From Sulfurihydrogenibium sp. (GTDB lineage: Bacteria > Aquificota > Aquificia > Aquificales > Hydrogenothermaceae), in assembly GCF_027448985.1 (NCBI RefSeq), contig NZ_DAIDMN010000004.1, positions 1 through 43,560 on the forward strand: a stretch of DNA of 43,560 nt. Reading direction: 5' to 3'. The notes under the pieces are model-generated. The model was not told the origin of the DNA and searched no databases. It saw only the letters and a program-made list of their open reading frames with translations. Made by a program: the position numbers and the translations under genes. The first letter of the stretch is position 1. Every line of letters starts with the position of its first letter. Below, piece by piece: positions 17,871 through 27,639 of the stretch.

Positions 17871-17889
17871 AAAATATTTAAAATATTTT
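17871..17889. promoter_or_regulatory. 19-base perfect palindrome between hemJ and the response regulator
   Basis: AAAATATTTAAAATATTTT reads the same on both strands around its central base. It lies in the 55-base divergent gap, directly upstream of the hemJ ribosome site and close to the expected -35 zone of the response regulator. A symmetric operator is possible, for example for autoregulation. AT-rich DNA produces such palindromes more readily than average, so support is moderate. Confidence 0.4.
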
Positions 17890-17913
17890 ACTACAAATGC
17901 CGATAATGTTTAC

Positions 17914-18558
17914 ATGAGAGTTTTGGTGGTTGAAGATGACTTAATATTAGGGGAAAGTTTAAAAGAGTATTTAGAGGAAAATAATGTTGAAGTAGTGTGG
18001 GTTTGGGACGATAGAAAGTTGAATGAAGCCTTAATAATGTCGGAATACGATGTTATTATATTAGACCTGATGTTAAAGTATGAAAAGGGAGAAAATATTC
18101 TAAAAGATTTAAGAATCAAGGGGGTAAGAACACCAATCCTTATAATGACTGCTAAAAACAAGATAGAAGATAAAGAATTATGTTTTAATGCCGGAGCAGA
18201 TGATTACATCGTTAAACCTTTCAATCCAAGAGAGCTACTTTTAAGAATAAAAGCACTAAACAAAAGAGCTCATATATCAGATAAAATAAAGATAAAAGAT
18301 GTTGAGATAGATTTAGATAAACACACAATAACAAAAAACGGAGAAGAGATTAAAATATCAAAAACAGCATGGAATTTACTGACACTTCTTATAAAAAGAA
18401 GAGGAGAAATAGTTTCTACAGAGTCAATCCTTAACTATGTTTGGTCTGACAAAGCTGTAGGAGATGAAGTAGTAAGACAGTACATAAAAGAACTAAGAAA
18501 AATCCTTCCACCGGATACGATAGAAACTTACAAAGGAGTAGGATATAAACTTAAATGA
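17914..18558 (+). CDS. OmpR/PhoB-family response regulator
   Basis: The 214-residue protein has a receiver domain (about 1-112) with the acidic pair EDD at 7-9, phosphoacceptor Asp51 in IILDLML, the conserved threonine in MTAK and Lys101 in YIVKPF. A winged-helix DNA-binding domain (about 125-214) has KTAWNLLTLLIKRRGEIVS and DEVVRQYIKELRK...YKGVGYKL. It activates or represses target genes when phosphorylated. The kinase gene overlaps its end by 4 bases (ATGA). No Shine-Dalgarno sequence precedes the ATG. A GATAAT box ends 6 bases before it, so the mRNA may be leaderless. The signal and targets are not visible. Confidence 0.93.
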   Translation: MRVLVVEDDLILGESLKEYLEENNVEVVWVWDDRKLNEALIMSEYDVIILDLMLKYEKGENILKDLRIKGVRTPILIMTAKNKIEDKELCFNAGADDYIVKPFNPRELLLRIKALNKRAHISDKIKIKDVEIDLDKHTITKNGEEIKISKTAWNLLTLLIKRRGEIVSTESILNYVWSDKAVGDEVVRQYIKELRKILPPDTIETYKGVGYKLK

Positions 18559-19403
18559 GGTTTGAACTTAAAATATTTTTATCAATTATGGTAATTTTCA
18601 TCGTAAGTCTTTCAGTTATAAATTTTGTTAACCTTTTTGTTATAAACGAGATACTGTCAAAGTACGAAGCTTTGTACAACAGAGTTTATCCGGATTATCT
18701 AACTAGAATCTATCCAGATAACTTTTCTGAAGATTTAAAAGTAAGATACAGCCGTGTGGTTTTGCTTTGGGAATTTATACTAGTAATAACAACTTCTTTT
18801 CTTATTTATATAGTTATTGATAGATATGTAAAAAAAGAAGAAAGGTACAAATCTTTTTTACAGCTAATTATCCTTGCGATATCCCACAAATTTGGAAACG
18901 CCTTGGCAAGCATTATCACCAATATCGAGATTTTAAAACAGAAAGAAGATAACAAAAACTTAAAAAGGGTTGAAAAAGTTATCCAAACACTTTCCCACGA
19001 TATAAAAACATTATCAGAAACCTTTAAAAACTTGACTTTGGACAATAGAAAAGAAGAAGTTGTAGATGTTAAAAATCTGATTTTAGAATCCATAAAAAGC
19101 TTTAATCCGGATGGCAAAAAGATTATAACACATCTAAAGCCTTTTAAAAGATACCTATCAAAGACAGATTTAGAAATAATCATCCACAATCTACTTGAAA
19201 ATGCTTTTAAATATTCAAAAAGCTATGTTCATGTAAAAAATGTAAAAAAATGTATTATAATCAAAAACGATATAAATCCGGAGGTGGAAGGTGGTAGTGG
19301 TATTGGTCTTTTAATTGTAGAGAATCTGTGTAAGCTAAACGGTATAAAAATAAAAAAAAGAGTGTCTAGAAAAAGCTTTTTAGTTATCCTTGATTTTTCC
19401 TGA
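18555..19403 (+). CDS. Sensor histidine kinase, short and divergent
   Basis: The 282-residue protein has two membrane helices (about 6-30 and 68-90) around a short extracytoplasmic loop of about 38 residues. A dimerisation helix follows with the likely phosphoacceptor His111 in AISHKFGNALAS. The usual HELRTPL is changed to HKFGNAL. The ATPase domain keeps the N box LLENAFKYS and a glycine loop GGSGIGLLIVENL, but the G1 box is shortened (KNDINPEVEGG). It is coupled to the upstream regulator by an ATGA overlap. The small sensor loop gives no hint of the signal. Its 3' end overlaps convergent rpoZ by 20 bases. Confidence 0.88.
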   Translation: MRFELKIFLSIMVIFIVSLSVINFVNLFVINEILSKYEALYNRVYPDYLTRIYPDNFSEDLKVRYSRVVLLWEFILVITTSFLIYIVIDRYVKKEERYKSFLQLIILAISHKFGNALASIITNIEILKQKEDNKNLKRVEKVIQTLSHDIKTLSETFKNLTLDNRKEEVVDVKNLILESIKSFNPDGKKIITHLKPFKRYLSKTDLEIIIHNLLENAFKYSKSYVHVKNVKKCIIIKNDINPEVEGGSGIGLLIVENLCKLNGIKIKKRVSRKSFLVILDFS

Positions 19404-19596
19404 TTATCTTAGCCTTTCCAGTTGCTATTTCATCTATTGCAATAACCGTTTTCTTTAGTGGAATTCCTTCCTCCGTAACGTAAGTTTCTGCACCTGTTTC
19501 ATAAAGCTCTATTGCCAACTTAGACGCTGCATGAACCAACTCGTATCTACTTTTAACTTTTTTTAATGCTTCTTCTATCAATGGTCTTTGACTCAA
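19384..19596 (-). CDS. rpoZ: RNA polymerase omega subunit
   Basis: Omega helps fold and hold beta-prime in RNA polymerase. The 70-residue protein has RPLIEEALKKVKSRYELVHAASKLAIEL, matching the conserved N-terminal fold with R-Y-E-L-V at the centre and an alanine-rich helix. It ends IAIDEIATGKAKI. It follows gmk by 37 bases, the common gmk-rpoZ order. It ends the long nuoH-N run and overlaps the histidine kinase gene tail to tail. Confidence 0.92.
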   Translation of the reverse strand: MSQRPLIEEALKKVKSRYELVHAASKLAIELYETGAETYVTEEGIPLKKTVIAIDEIATGKAKIIRKNQG

Positions 19597-19633
19597 GTTA
19601 AAACCTCCAAACTGTTTTTAGAGTAATTTAAAA

Positions 19634-20248
19634 TTATACCATAAGAGATTTTAATTTTTCATCTTTTATGATGTTAATGTCAAACTTCGATGATTTACAT
19701 CTTTCTGCCAAGATTACACTTTTTATCTTATCTTTTGCTTCTAAAAGGTTGTCGTTTATTACAATGTAATCGTACTCTTTCCAGTATGGTATCTCCTTTT
19801 TTGCTGTGTCTAATCTTTTTTGTATTTCTTCTTCTGACTCACCTCTCAATCTCATTCTGTTTATAAGGTCATCTATTGATGGGGGAAGGATAAATACTGT
19901 AATTACAGCTGGATAAATCTGTTTTATCTGTTTCATGCCCTGAACGTCTATAACGAGAATTATATCAAAACCTTTTTCCAGTAGCTGAAAGACTTCCTTT
20001 TTAGGAGTTCCGTAATAGTTCCCATGAACCAAAGCATACTCTAAAAAAGCGTCTTGTGATATTAAATTTTCAAACTCTTCTTTTTTTAGAAAGACGTAAT
20101 CAACCCCATCTATCTCGTTTTTTCTCTTCTTTCTTGTTGTGTAAGTAACGACTCTTTTCAAAAAAGGTAATTCTTCCAACAGAAGGTTGGTTATAGTTGT
20201 TTTACCTCCCCCTGCTGGCGATGATATTATAAAAAGATTACCTTTCAT
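19634..20248 (-). CDS. gmk: Guanylate kinase
   Basis: Gmk phosphorylates GMP to GDP. The 204 residues show the P-loop [11 protein letters not shown] at 9-19, the GMP-binding [42 protein letters not shown], and the [10 protein letters not shown] and [18 protein letters not shown] stretches. Its start overlaps the nuoN stop by 4 bases (ATGA), so nucleotide metabolism and transcription genes hang on the complex I transcript. It is followed by rpoZ. Confidence 0.97.
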   Translation of the reverse strand: MKGNLFIISSPAGGGKTTITNLLLEELPFLKRVVTYTTRKKRKNEIDGVDYVFLKKEEFENLISQDAFLEYALVHGNYYGTPKKEVFQLLEKGFDIILVIDVQGMKQIKQIYPAVITVFILPPSIDDLINRMRLRGESEEEIQKRLDTAKKEIPYWKEYDYIVINDNLLEAKDKIKSVILAERCKSSKFDINIIKDEKLKSLMV

Positions 20249-21714
20249 CTTACTCCAATATTCATGATTAAAACTGATGTTAACACGTTAGATATTTCCC
20301 AAAATACAGTTGGATATATTCCAATAACCAAAACCATAACAGCTAAAAATCCGACAGTAAACTTTTCTATAGGATTAAGGTAAAATCTTCCTTCTTTTAC
20401 AGGCTCATACATATACATGTAAGCTACTACTCTTAGGTAGTATCCAGCAGATACTATACTTGTAACAACTAAAACAACGGCAAGCCACCAAACATTACTT
20501 GATATTAAAGCTAAAAATACACCAAATTTACCCATAAAACCAACCGTAGGAGGTATTCCAAGCATTGAGAACATGTATATAAGCATGTAAAGAGCCATTA
20601 TAGGATGTTTTTTTGCAAGTCCTTTAAAATCTTCTATATCATTAGTCCAGTTTCCATTTTTCTCAAATGCTGATAAAAATATAAATCCTCCAAGAGCCAT
20701 AAATAGGTAAACAAGAGAATAAAATATCAATGCGGTAAATCCCATTCCATTTGGAGATGCTAAAGCTGCCAGTATGTACCCTGTATGAGCTATAGATGAG
20801 TAAGCAAGCATCCTTTTAACATTTTTCTGTTTTAAAGCTACAAAGTTTCCAACAACCATAGATACACCGGCTAGTACAGCCCATCCGTAAGACCAAATAG
20901 CATTGTTTAGAGGAAATGCTTCCACCATTACTCTAAGGATTACAGCGTAGGTAGCTATTTTTGATACACTTGCCATAAATCCTGTGATTGGAGTAGGAGC
21001 TGCTTCGTATGCATCCGGAGTCCAAAAATGGAAAGGAACAGCGGATGCTTTCAATGCAAGCCCTACTATCAAAAGAGCTACCGCAACTGTTAAACCTATA
21101 TCTGATTTATCTTGAACTTCATGGAATATTCTTGCAAAATCAAAACTTCCAGTTTTTCCGTATATCAACGCAATTGCATAGCTTATTATTGCTGTTCCAG
21201 CACCACCCATTATAAGGTACTTAAATGCACCTTCCTTTGATTTGTAATCCTTTTTCCATAAACCAACGAGTATATACGTTGATACAGACATAAGTTCAAG
21301 GCCGATATAAAAACTCACTAAGTTAGGAGAAGATACCATTATCATCATTCCAAGTAATGAAAATATGATGAGATAGTAGTACTCACCATAATAAGTTTTT
21401 TTACTTTCTACATAAGGTTGTAAGTTTACGATAGCTAAAATGGTAAATACTATTAAAAAGAACTTAAAAGCAAGTGAAAAACTATCTACGATGTATAAAC
21501 CATAGAGAGTTATAGCTCCCTCTGATATAGTTAAGATAGATAATGCTCCAACAGCTAAACCTACTACAGAGACTGTAGAAATAAGGATTCTGCTTTTTGT
21601 AAAAAGTTCTAAAACAAATACAAGTAATGCTGTTATTAAAACTATTATTTCTGGAATTAAAACCTGAAAATTTGGAACACCTAATCCTGCTACAAGCTGT
21701 TGCACTATAGTCAT
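20245..21714 (-). CDS. nuoN: NADH-quinone oxidoreductase subunit N
   Basis: NuoN is one of three antiporter-like proton-pumping subunits. The 489-residue protein has about 14 hydrophobic helices. Family motifs include [33 protein letters not shown], with the conserved helix-5 glutamate and following lysines, [29 protein letters not shown], and [14 protein letters not shown]. It begins 3 bases after nuoM and ends inside the gmk start. No other nuoN-like gene is seen in the window. Confidence 0.96.
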   Translation of the reverse strand: MTIVQQLVAGLGVPNFQVLIPEIIVLITALLVFVLELFTKSRILISTVSVVGLAVGALSILTISEGAITLYGLYIVDSFSLAFKFFLIVFTILAIVNLQPYVESKKTYYGEYYYLIIFSLLGMMIMVSSPNLVSFYIGLELMSVSTYILVGLWKKDYKSKEGAFKYLIMGGAGTAIISYAIALIYGKTGSFDFARIFHEVQDKSDIGLTVAVALLIVGLALKASAVPFHFWTPDAYEAAPTPITGFMASVSKIATYAVILRVMVEAFPLNNAIWSYGWAVLAGVSMVVGNFVALKQKNVKRMLAYSSIAHTGYILAALASPNGMGFTALIFYSLVYLFMALGGFIFLSAFEKNGNWTNDIEDFKGLAKKHPIMALYMLIYMFSMLGIPPTVGFMGKFGVFLALISSNVWWLAVVLVVTSIVSAGYYLRVVAYMYMYEPVKEGRFYLNPIEKFTVGFLAVMVLVIGIYPTVFWEISNVLTSVLIMNIGVR

Positions 21715-21717
21715 TTT

Positions 21718-23226
21718 TTACCCTCCTACTATCTTGTGAAGAACAAAGTGGGTTGTATTGTTTATAAGGTTTATCCACCAGTTTGGATAAATACCTATCA
21801 CAAACATGAATATAACAAGCGGTAAGAAAGACCAAAGTTCAGCTGTATTAAGGTCTTTTAGCTTAGAGTACTCTTCTTTCTTTTCTTCGGTCAACAACTC
21901 TTCTTCAAACATCGTTCTTTTGTAAAGCCATAAAGTGTATGCTGCACCTACTACTAAACTAAGCCCAGCTAATGTAGCTGTTAGTATACTTACTTTAAAA
22001 GTTCCAAGTAACGCTAAAAACTCTCCTACAAATCCAGACAATCCAGGAAGTCCTGCAGATGCCATAGCTGATATCATAAACAGCGTAGCAAAGACAGGCA
22101 CGAATTTAGCCATACCACCAAGGTCCTTCATCTCATAACTGTGTAATCTTTCATATATAAATCCGGCTGCCAAGAAAAGAGCTCCAGATGTTAATCCGTG
22201 AGATATCATCGTTATAATTGCACCGTTAACTCCTTCCTGATTAAGGGCAAAAGTTCCTATAGTTACAAAACCCATATGAGATACTGAAGAGTACGCTATA
22301 AGTCTTTTTATATGGGTTTGAGCTATAGCCATCATAGCTGTGTAGATGATAGCAATAACTCCAAGGGTAAACATTACTGGCATAAAGTATTTTGAAGCTT
22401 CAGGAAACCATGGAAGGTTAAATCTAACAAAACCGTACGTACCCATCTTTAACAACACAGCTGCAAGTATTACCGAGCCTGCTGTAGGAGCTTGAACGTG
22501 AGCAGCTGGAAGCCAAGTATGGAAAGGCCACATTGGAACCTTTATGGCAAAACCAAGAGCTAAAAGAAGGAAAAATATTATTTCAAGATTATAATGTAAT
22601 GAAAGCTTCAATAAATCAAAGTAACTTGTAGATAAAACATCGTTTTCCACATAGTTGTATATATACATACCGATAACACCGATTAAAAGGAAAAGAGAAC
22701 CAAAGAAAGTGTATATGAAGAATTTAGTTGCAGCATAAATTCTTTCTGAATAACCCCACACACCTATTATCAAAAACATTGGAATGAGCATAACTTCCCA
22801 AAATACATAGAAAGCTACCAAGTCCCAAGCAACAAAAACACCTATACATGCAGCTTCCAAAACTAAAAATGCTATAAAGTACTCTTTCACCCTTTTCTCT
22901 ATATTTGTACTCCATACAAAAGCTACAACAAAAGATATAGCTGTAAGCCATACCATCGTTAAACTCAGCGCATCTACCCCAACTTCGTAGCTGATACCAA
23001 ACTGTGGAATCCAAGCATACTTTTCATAGAACTGAATTTTGTATCCGGAAGGGTCATAAGTAAGAAGCATGTAAGAGGAAAGAATAAACACAACCACAGA
23101 AGATACTATACTAATTGGTTTTGCAAATTTTTCATTCAACAAAAATACAATTGCCGCTGCCACCAAAGGTATCAGAATAGAAACAGTTATGATAGGAAAT
23201 CCTGCGTTAACAAATTCTGGCGTCAT
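21718..23226 (-). CDS. nuoM: NADH-quinone oxidoreductase subunit M
   Basis: NuoM is the central antiporter-like subunit. The roughly 502-residue membrane protein has AFYVFWEVMLIPMFLIIGVWG with the key helix-5 glutamate, AIKVPMWPFHTWLPAAHVQAPTAGSVILA and RLIAYSSVSHMGFVTIG, all diagnostic. The ORF track uses the GTG at 23229. The next ATG at 23226 has better spacing (6 bases) from GGAGG and is preferred. It lies between nuoL and nuoN in the normal order. Confidence 0.97.
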   Translation of the reverse strand: MTPEFVNAGFPIITVSILIPLVAAAIVFLLNEKFAKPISIVSSVVVFILSSYMLLTYDPSGYKIQFYEKYAWIPQFGISYEVGVDALSLTMVWLTAISFVVAFVWSTNIEKRVKEYFIAFLVLEAACIGVFVAWDLVAFYVFWEVMLIPMFLIIGVWGYSERIYAATKFFIYTFFGSLFLLIGVIGMYIYNYVENDVLSTSYFDLLKLSLHYNLEIIFFLLLALGFAIKVPMWPFHTWLPAAHVQAPTAGSVILAAVLLKMGTYGFVRFNLPWFPEASKYFMPVMFTLGVIAIIYTAMMAIAQTHIKRLIAYSSVSHMGFVTIGTFALNQEGVNGAIITMISHGLTSGALFLAAGFIYERLHSYEMKDLGGMAKFVPVFATLFMISAMASAGLPGLSGFVGEFLALLGTFKVSILTATLAGLSLVVGAAYTLWLYKRTMFEEELLTEEKKEEYSKLKDLNTAELWSFLPLVIFMFVIGIYPNWWINLINNTTHFVLHKIVGG

Positions 23227-23239
23227 CACCTGCCTCCTC

Positions 23240-25186
23240 CTACTTTAAAAACAAGAATAGTGATAAGAATATAACTACACCTATAAGCATCTGTAAAACA
23301 TAACCACTGATTCTTCCAAGCTGAGTTTTTCTTAAAACCTCTCCAGCAAATAAGGAACCTTTTCCAGAACCATCTACTATTCCATCTATAATAACCTTAT
23401 CACCTACAAACCATAGTACTTTTGAAAGTTTGTAATATCCATAAACAAAAATTTTATAGTAGATAAGGTCAAAATACCATCTGTTATAAAACAGATTGTA
23501 TATAGGTCTAAACATCTCTGTAAGCTTGACAGGGTCTACTTTTCTTAGTTGATAAATTATGTACGCTGTAAATATACCAGCTAAAGCAGTTCCTAAAAGT
23601 AATATACCTAAAAACGATGTTAAAGAATGTCCTAAGAAATGAAAAGCATTTGGTTCTATATGAACATGATGGGCTCTTGATAAACCTTCATGAACTAAAA
23701 CTTTCACCTCTTCAGGTAAAAATTTCATGTAAGTTGGTTCCAAAGATGGTTTTAAGAAGTTTATAAAAAACTCTCTGAAAAATCCTAAAACTACGGTTGC
23801 AACCGCTAAAACGATTAATGGTATTGTCATGTTAGGTGGCGATTCATGAACATGCTCCCTTATGTGAGGGTCTAACCTATCTCCGTCAAAGAAAGTTAAG
23901 AAGAAGAGTCTAAATATATAGAAAGCTGTAAGAAAAGCTCCACCCCATAAAAACATGAACACAAACGTATTTATCTCATAGGCTCCCTCTATGATAGGGT
24001 CTTTACTGAAAAATCCAACAAATGGTGGAATACCAGCTAACGCAAGAGAACCTATTAAAAACGTTCCTGTTGTGATAGGCATCGCTCTTCCTATCTGACC
24101 CATCTTTTGAACGTCTAAAAGGTGGTGAAGGGCGATTAATACACTACCTGAACCAAGGAACAGCAATGCCTTAAATACCGCGTGAGAAGTAAGGTGGAAC
24201 ATTCCTTCTGAGAAAAGACCTAAACCTTCCGCTGCAAACATGTATCCAAGCTGTGATAAAGTTGAGTAAGCTATAATTCTTTTTATATCATTTTGAACAA
24301 GTCCCATTGTTGCAGCTAAGAATGCTGACATTGTTCCTATAAATAAAACAGTATCCAACGCAATTTCAGAGCTTGCAAACACAGGCATCAGTCTTGCAAC
24401 CATGTAAACACCTGCTGCAACCATAGTAGCTGCGTGAATTAAAGCAGAAACAGGTGTAGGACCTTCCATCGCGTTTGGAAGCCATATATGAAGAGGTATC
24501 TGAGCTGACTTACCAACAGCTCCACCGAATAAAAGTAGTGCTATTGCTGTTATTACCACATAATCAACACCAGCAAGTTTTCCAAATATCTCAAGGTAAT
24601 CTAAAGTTCCAAATATTACAAAAGCAAGCAAGATTCCAAGTAAAAACAACCAGTCTCCTACCCTGTTAACTACGAAAGATTCCATAGCAGCGTTAGCCGC
24701 AGATTTTTTGTAGTGCCAAAAACCAATAAGAAGGTAAGATGCTAAACCAACACCTTCCCATCCAAAAAATAACTGAACAAGGTTGTCAGATAAAGTTAGC
24801 ATAAGCATCATAAATACAAAGAGAGACAAGTATGCAAAAAATCTCGGATACGATTCATCTCCTTTCATGTATCCGGTAGCAAATATAAAGATAAAAGTTG
24901 ATACACAGGTTACAACACAGGTCATCAACGCTGAAAGAGGGTCCCATAAAATACTTACGGATATGTTGTAATCTCCTACCGTCATCCAGTTGAAAAGTTT
25001 AAGGTTGTAGTAATTTCCTGTTGTAGCTACATCTATAAAGCCTTTTATTGAAGCGATAGCGGATATAGCTACTCCAACAACCGCTACTATTCCGGATAAA
25101 GGTTCTCTTAAAAACTTATAACCAAAAAGTCCAATAATAACAAAAGCAACCAGTGGTGAAAACGGTATTATCCATAAGTACTCCAT
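23240..25186 (-). CDS. nuoL: NADH-quinone oxidoreductase subunit L
   Basis: NuoL is the distal antiporter-like subunit with the long lateral helix. The 648 residues include LFFGWEGVGLASYLLIGFWHYKKSA with the conserved glutamate, GKSAQIPLHIWLPNAMEGPTPVSALIHAATMVAAGVYM, and IIAYSTLSQLGYM. A long C-terminal part (from about 480) contains the amphipathic segment and a last helix VLQMLIGVVIFLSLFLF. It starts 4 bases after nuoK ends. Confidence 0.97.
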   Translation of the reverse strand: MEYLWIIPFSPLVAFVIIGLFGYKFLREPLSGIVAVVGVAISAIASIKGFIDVATTGNYYNLKLFNWMTVGDYNISVSILWDPLSALMTCVVTCVSTFIFIFATGYMKGDESYPRFFAYLSLFVFMMLMLTLSDNLVQLFFGWEGVGLASYLLIGFWHYKKSAANAAMESFVVNRVGDWLFLLGILLAFVIFGTLDYLEIFGKLAGVDYVVITAIALLLFGGAVGKSAQIPLHIWLPNAMEGPTPVSALIHAATMVAAGVYMVARLMPVFASSEIALDTVLFIGTMSAFLAATMGLVQNDIKRIIAYSTLSQLGYMFAAEGLGLFSEGMFHLTSHAVFKALLFLGSGSVLIALHHLLDVQKMGQIGRAMPITTGTFLIGSLALAGIPPFVGFFSKDPIIEGAYEINTFVFMFLWGGAFLTAFYIFRLFFLTFFDGDRLDPHIREHVHESPPNMTIPLIVLAVATVVLGFFREFFINFLKPSLEPTYMKFLPEEVKVLVHEGLSRAHHVHIEPNAFHFLGHSLTSFLGILLLGTALAGIFTAYIIYQLRKVDPVKLTEMFRPIYNLFYNRWYFDLIYYKIFVYGYYKLSKVLWFVGDKVIIDGIVDGSGKGSLFAGEVLRKTQLGRISGYVLQMLIGVVIFLSLFLFLK

Positions 25187-25190
25187 AGCC

Positions 25191-25493
25191 TTACCCCTTT
25201 AACTCTGTTAATTTTTCAACATCAACATCTTTTTTCATTCTGTAAATTGCCATGATTAATCCAAGTCCTATGGCAGCTTCAGCAGCTGCAATTGTAAGAA
25301 TAAAAAACACAAAAACCTGTCCTACCACATCGTGGAGTTTCATATCAAAGGCAACGAATGCGATGTTAACAGCGTTTAGCATCAGTTCAGTGGAAATAAG
25401 CATCGCTATTATGTTTTTCCTTACTATAACACCTATCAAACCAAGAACCATCAAAAGTCCACTTAAAGCTACGTAGTATTCGTAAGGAACCAT
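25191..25493 (-). CDS. nuoK: NADH-quinone oxidoreductase subunit K
   Basis: The 100-residue NuoK has three membrane helices. The conserved glutamates of the proton path are in LISTELMLNAVNIAFVAF and in AAEAAIGLGLIMAIYR. It directly abuts nuoJ (start at 25493, nuoJ stop begins 25494) and lies 4 bases before nuoL. Length and helices match the family. Confidence 0.96.
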   Translation of the reverse strand: MVPYEYYVALSGLLMVLGLIGVIVRKNIIAMLISTELMLNAVNIAFVAFDMKLHDVVGQVFVFFILTIAAAEAAIGLGLIMAIYRMKKDVDVEKLTELKG

Positions 25494-26027
25494 TTACGCT
25501 CCTCCTTCTTTTTCATCTTCTACAATGTCTTTCTTACCAAGTAATATCGCTCCTATCATCGCAACCAACAAAATCAAAGAAGCTACTTCAAAAGGAAAGA
25601 GGTACTTTGTAAACAGTAATGTTGCAACAGCTTTTGCATTTGATATTTCTTTAAAAATATCCGGAGAAAATATACCGGTGTTAGAAGCCCAAAGCCCATA
25701 AACAGATACATAAGCGAGTTCCAAAAATAGGATGAACCCAAACGGTGCTGATAAAAGAGCGTATTTAGGGTCAACAGCTTCTCCTTTGTACTGTGGAACA
25801 GTTGAGATTACCAACACATAAAAAACAACAATAGCAACTGCATAAATTAAGATTTGTAATGCTCCTATTAACTCTGCTCCAAGATTAAAAAACAATCCGG
25901 ATATAGCTATTAAAGTTGAGATTAAAGATAAAACAGAATATACAATATTTTTGAAAAACACAACTCCAATAGCAGAAATAACTGCTATAGCTGATAAAAC
26001 CCAAAAAGCTACCACACTTAACTCCAT
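25494..26027 (-). CDS. nuoJ: NADH-quinone oxidoreductase subunit J
   Basis: NuoJ is a five-helix membrane subunit at the junction to the antiporters. Family stretches are SAIGVVFFKNIVYSVLSLI, the tyrosine-containing helix EIGALQILIYAVAIVVFYVLVI-like segment (here AELIGALQILIYAVAIVVF) and a C-terminal helix ASLILLVAMIGAILLGKKD. The ORF track starts at 26042 (MGADKMEL). The internal ATG at 26027 has a G-rich site upstream and overlaps the nuoI2 stop by 10 bases, so I prefer it, giving 177 residues. Either start is possible. Confidence 0.93.
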   Translation of the reverse strand: MELSVVAFWVLSAIAVISAIGVVFFKNIVYSVLSLISTLIAISGLFFNLGAELIGALQILIYAVAIVVFYVLVISTVPQYKGEAVDPKYALLSAPFGFILFLELAYVSVYGLWASNTGIFSPDIFKEISNAKAVATLLFTKYLFPFEVASLILLVAMIGAILLGKKDIVEDEKEGGA

Positions 26028-26620
26028 TTTATCTGCCCCCATAACTTAATTCTTTCTTGGTCGTCTATCCAAATTCTATCGGGTTCTTTGAGTCTTCTTC
26101 TGTCAAAATCTTTTCCCCTTTCACTCATATCGTCCATATGAATAACACAACTTTCTCTTTGATACTTGGCAGTTTCATATATATCCGTCATGATAAGGCA
26201 ATCAACAGGACAAGCATCTACACACAGACCACAGTAAAGACAGTTTAAAAGGTTCATATCAAATCTTACAACCTTTTTCTTTCCGTTTGGAAGTTGAACA
26301 GCTTCTATCCTAAATAAAGATGGCATAGGACAAGCTTGCTGACACATATAACACGCTACACACCTACTTTCACCTGTGTTTATATCCATAAACTTTTCTA
26401 AAACACTGAATGAAGGTGGTTCATTTCCATCTTTAACCCTGTGAGCGTGTGTTCCTCTAAATCTTTTTGGTGGGGTAAGTTTTTCGTATGGATATTTTGT
26501 TGTAATAGTTTTCCTTATTAAATTTTTAAAAGTCACTTTCAAACCTTTTATAAAATCCAAAAAAAGTAATTTTTCCAATAAACTTAACTTTGGTCTTTCT
26601 ACATATTTTAGCTTAACCAT
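26018..26620 (-). CDS. nuoI: NADH-quinone oxidoreductase subunit I, copy 2
   Basis: This second NuoI (200 residues) has all eight cluster ligands in CVACYMCQQACPMPS and CLYCGLCVDACPVDC. It lies in the standard nuoH-I-J order and is probably the main copy of the complex. Its N-terminal LLEKLLFLDFIKGLKVTFKNL resembles copy 1 closely (FLDFIKGLK shared). It starts 2 bases after nuoH ends and overlaps nuoJ. Confidence 0.96.
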   Translation of the reverse strand: MVKLKYVERPKLSLLEKLLFLDFIKGLKVTFKNLIRKTITTKYPYEKLTPPKRFRGTHAHRVKDGNEPPSFSVLEKFMDINTGESRCVACYMCQQACPMPSLFRIEAVQLPNGKKKVVRFDMNLLNCLYCGLCVDACPVDCLIMTDIYETAKYQRESCVIHMDDMSERGKDFDRRRLKEPDRIWIDDQERIKLWGQIKWS

Positions 26621-26622
26621 AA

Positions 26623-27633
26623 TTACCCTTTAACAATTATAATGATAGCTGTTATAAAAATGTTTAGTAATGAAAGTGGTAACATAACTTTCCAAGCTAT
26701 TTCTGTAATTTGGTCCACCCTGTACCTTGGTAGTGTCCAATGGACCCATAAAAAGAACATAAACATCATAAATACCTTTAAGAAAAACCAAATAAATGGA
26801 GATAAAACTCCGAAGATATGAGGACCTTTCCATCCACCAAAGAAAAGTATAACTGCAATAGCACTTAAAACAAATGTTCCTATATACCATTCAGCTAGTG
26901 GAAAAAGACCAAATTTCATTCCGGAATACTCAGTGTTATATCCGGATACAAGCTCCGCTTCCGCTTCTTGAACGTCAAAAGGTGTTCTTCCCGTTTCCGC
27001 CAATATTGCAAAAAGAATAACAATGAACGCTATAGGTTGGTACCATATAAACGCTCCAAAAAAACCTTCCTGTGCTTGAACTATCTCTCTTAAAGAAAAA
27101 GAGCCTGCCATCATTATAGGACCAACCATTGCAAAACCAAGAGCTACCTCATAACCTATAAGTACAGCAGCTTTTCTAAGACCTCCTATCATAGGATATT
27201 TACTGTTAGACGCCCAACCTGCAAATATAACACCGTAAATACTGATACTACCAAAAGCAAGAGCTAAAATTAATCCAATATTTAAATCTGTTATAAAAGG
27301 TTTAATTTCTATTCCAAAGATTGTAAAAGGGTCTCCAAAAGGAACAACCGCAAGTATCATTATAGCCGGAACGAAAGCCATCAAAGAAGCAAGATAAAAA
27401 AGAACTTTATCAACGTTGTTTGGAACCAAATCCTCTTTCGTTAGAACTTTTAGAGCATCTGCAATAGGTTGGAGTAAACCATGATATCCAACGTGAAGAG
27501 GTCCGGGTCTTTGTTGAACATGTCCTGCGAACTTTCTCTCTATCAAGGTTAGGTAAGCAGCCGCAAGGAACATGCCAACTATAAATATTACAGACTTTAT
27601 AACTACTCCTATTACAGTAGCTAACATCTCCAT
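26623..27633 (-). CDS. nuoH: NADH-quinone oxidoreductase subunit H
   Basis: NuoH links the quinone site to the membrane arm. The roughly 336-residue protein has eight hydrophobic helices and the signatures AAYLTLIERKFAGHVQQRPGP near the N-terminus, ILAETGRTPFDVQEAEAELVSGYNTEYSG with the conserved acidic loop, and WVHWTLPRYRVDQI near the end. The ATG at 27633 with AAGAGG 6 bases upstream is chosen over the TTG at 27639. It is the first gene of the nuoH-N-gmk-rpoZ run. thiD is divergent upstream. Confidence 0.97.
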   Translation of the reverse strand: MEMLATVIGVVIKSVIFIVGMFLAAAYLTLIERKFAGHVQQRPGPLHVGYHGLLQPIADALKVLTKEDLVPNNVDKVLFYLASLMAFVPAIMILAVVPFGDPFTIFGIEIKPFITDLNIGLILALAFGSISIYGVIFAGWASNSKYPMIGGLRKAAVLIGYEVALGFAMVGPIMMAGSFSLREIVQAQEGFFGAFIWYQPIAFIVILFAILAETGRTPFDVQEAEAELVSGYNTEYSGMKFGLFPLAEWYIGTFVLSAIAVILFFGGWKGPHIFGVLSPFIWFFLKVFMMFMFFLWVHWTLPRYRVDQITEIAWKVMLPLSLLNIFITAIIIIVKG

Positions 27634-27639
27634 CAGCAA

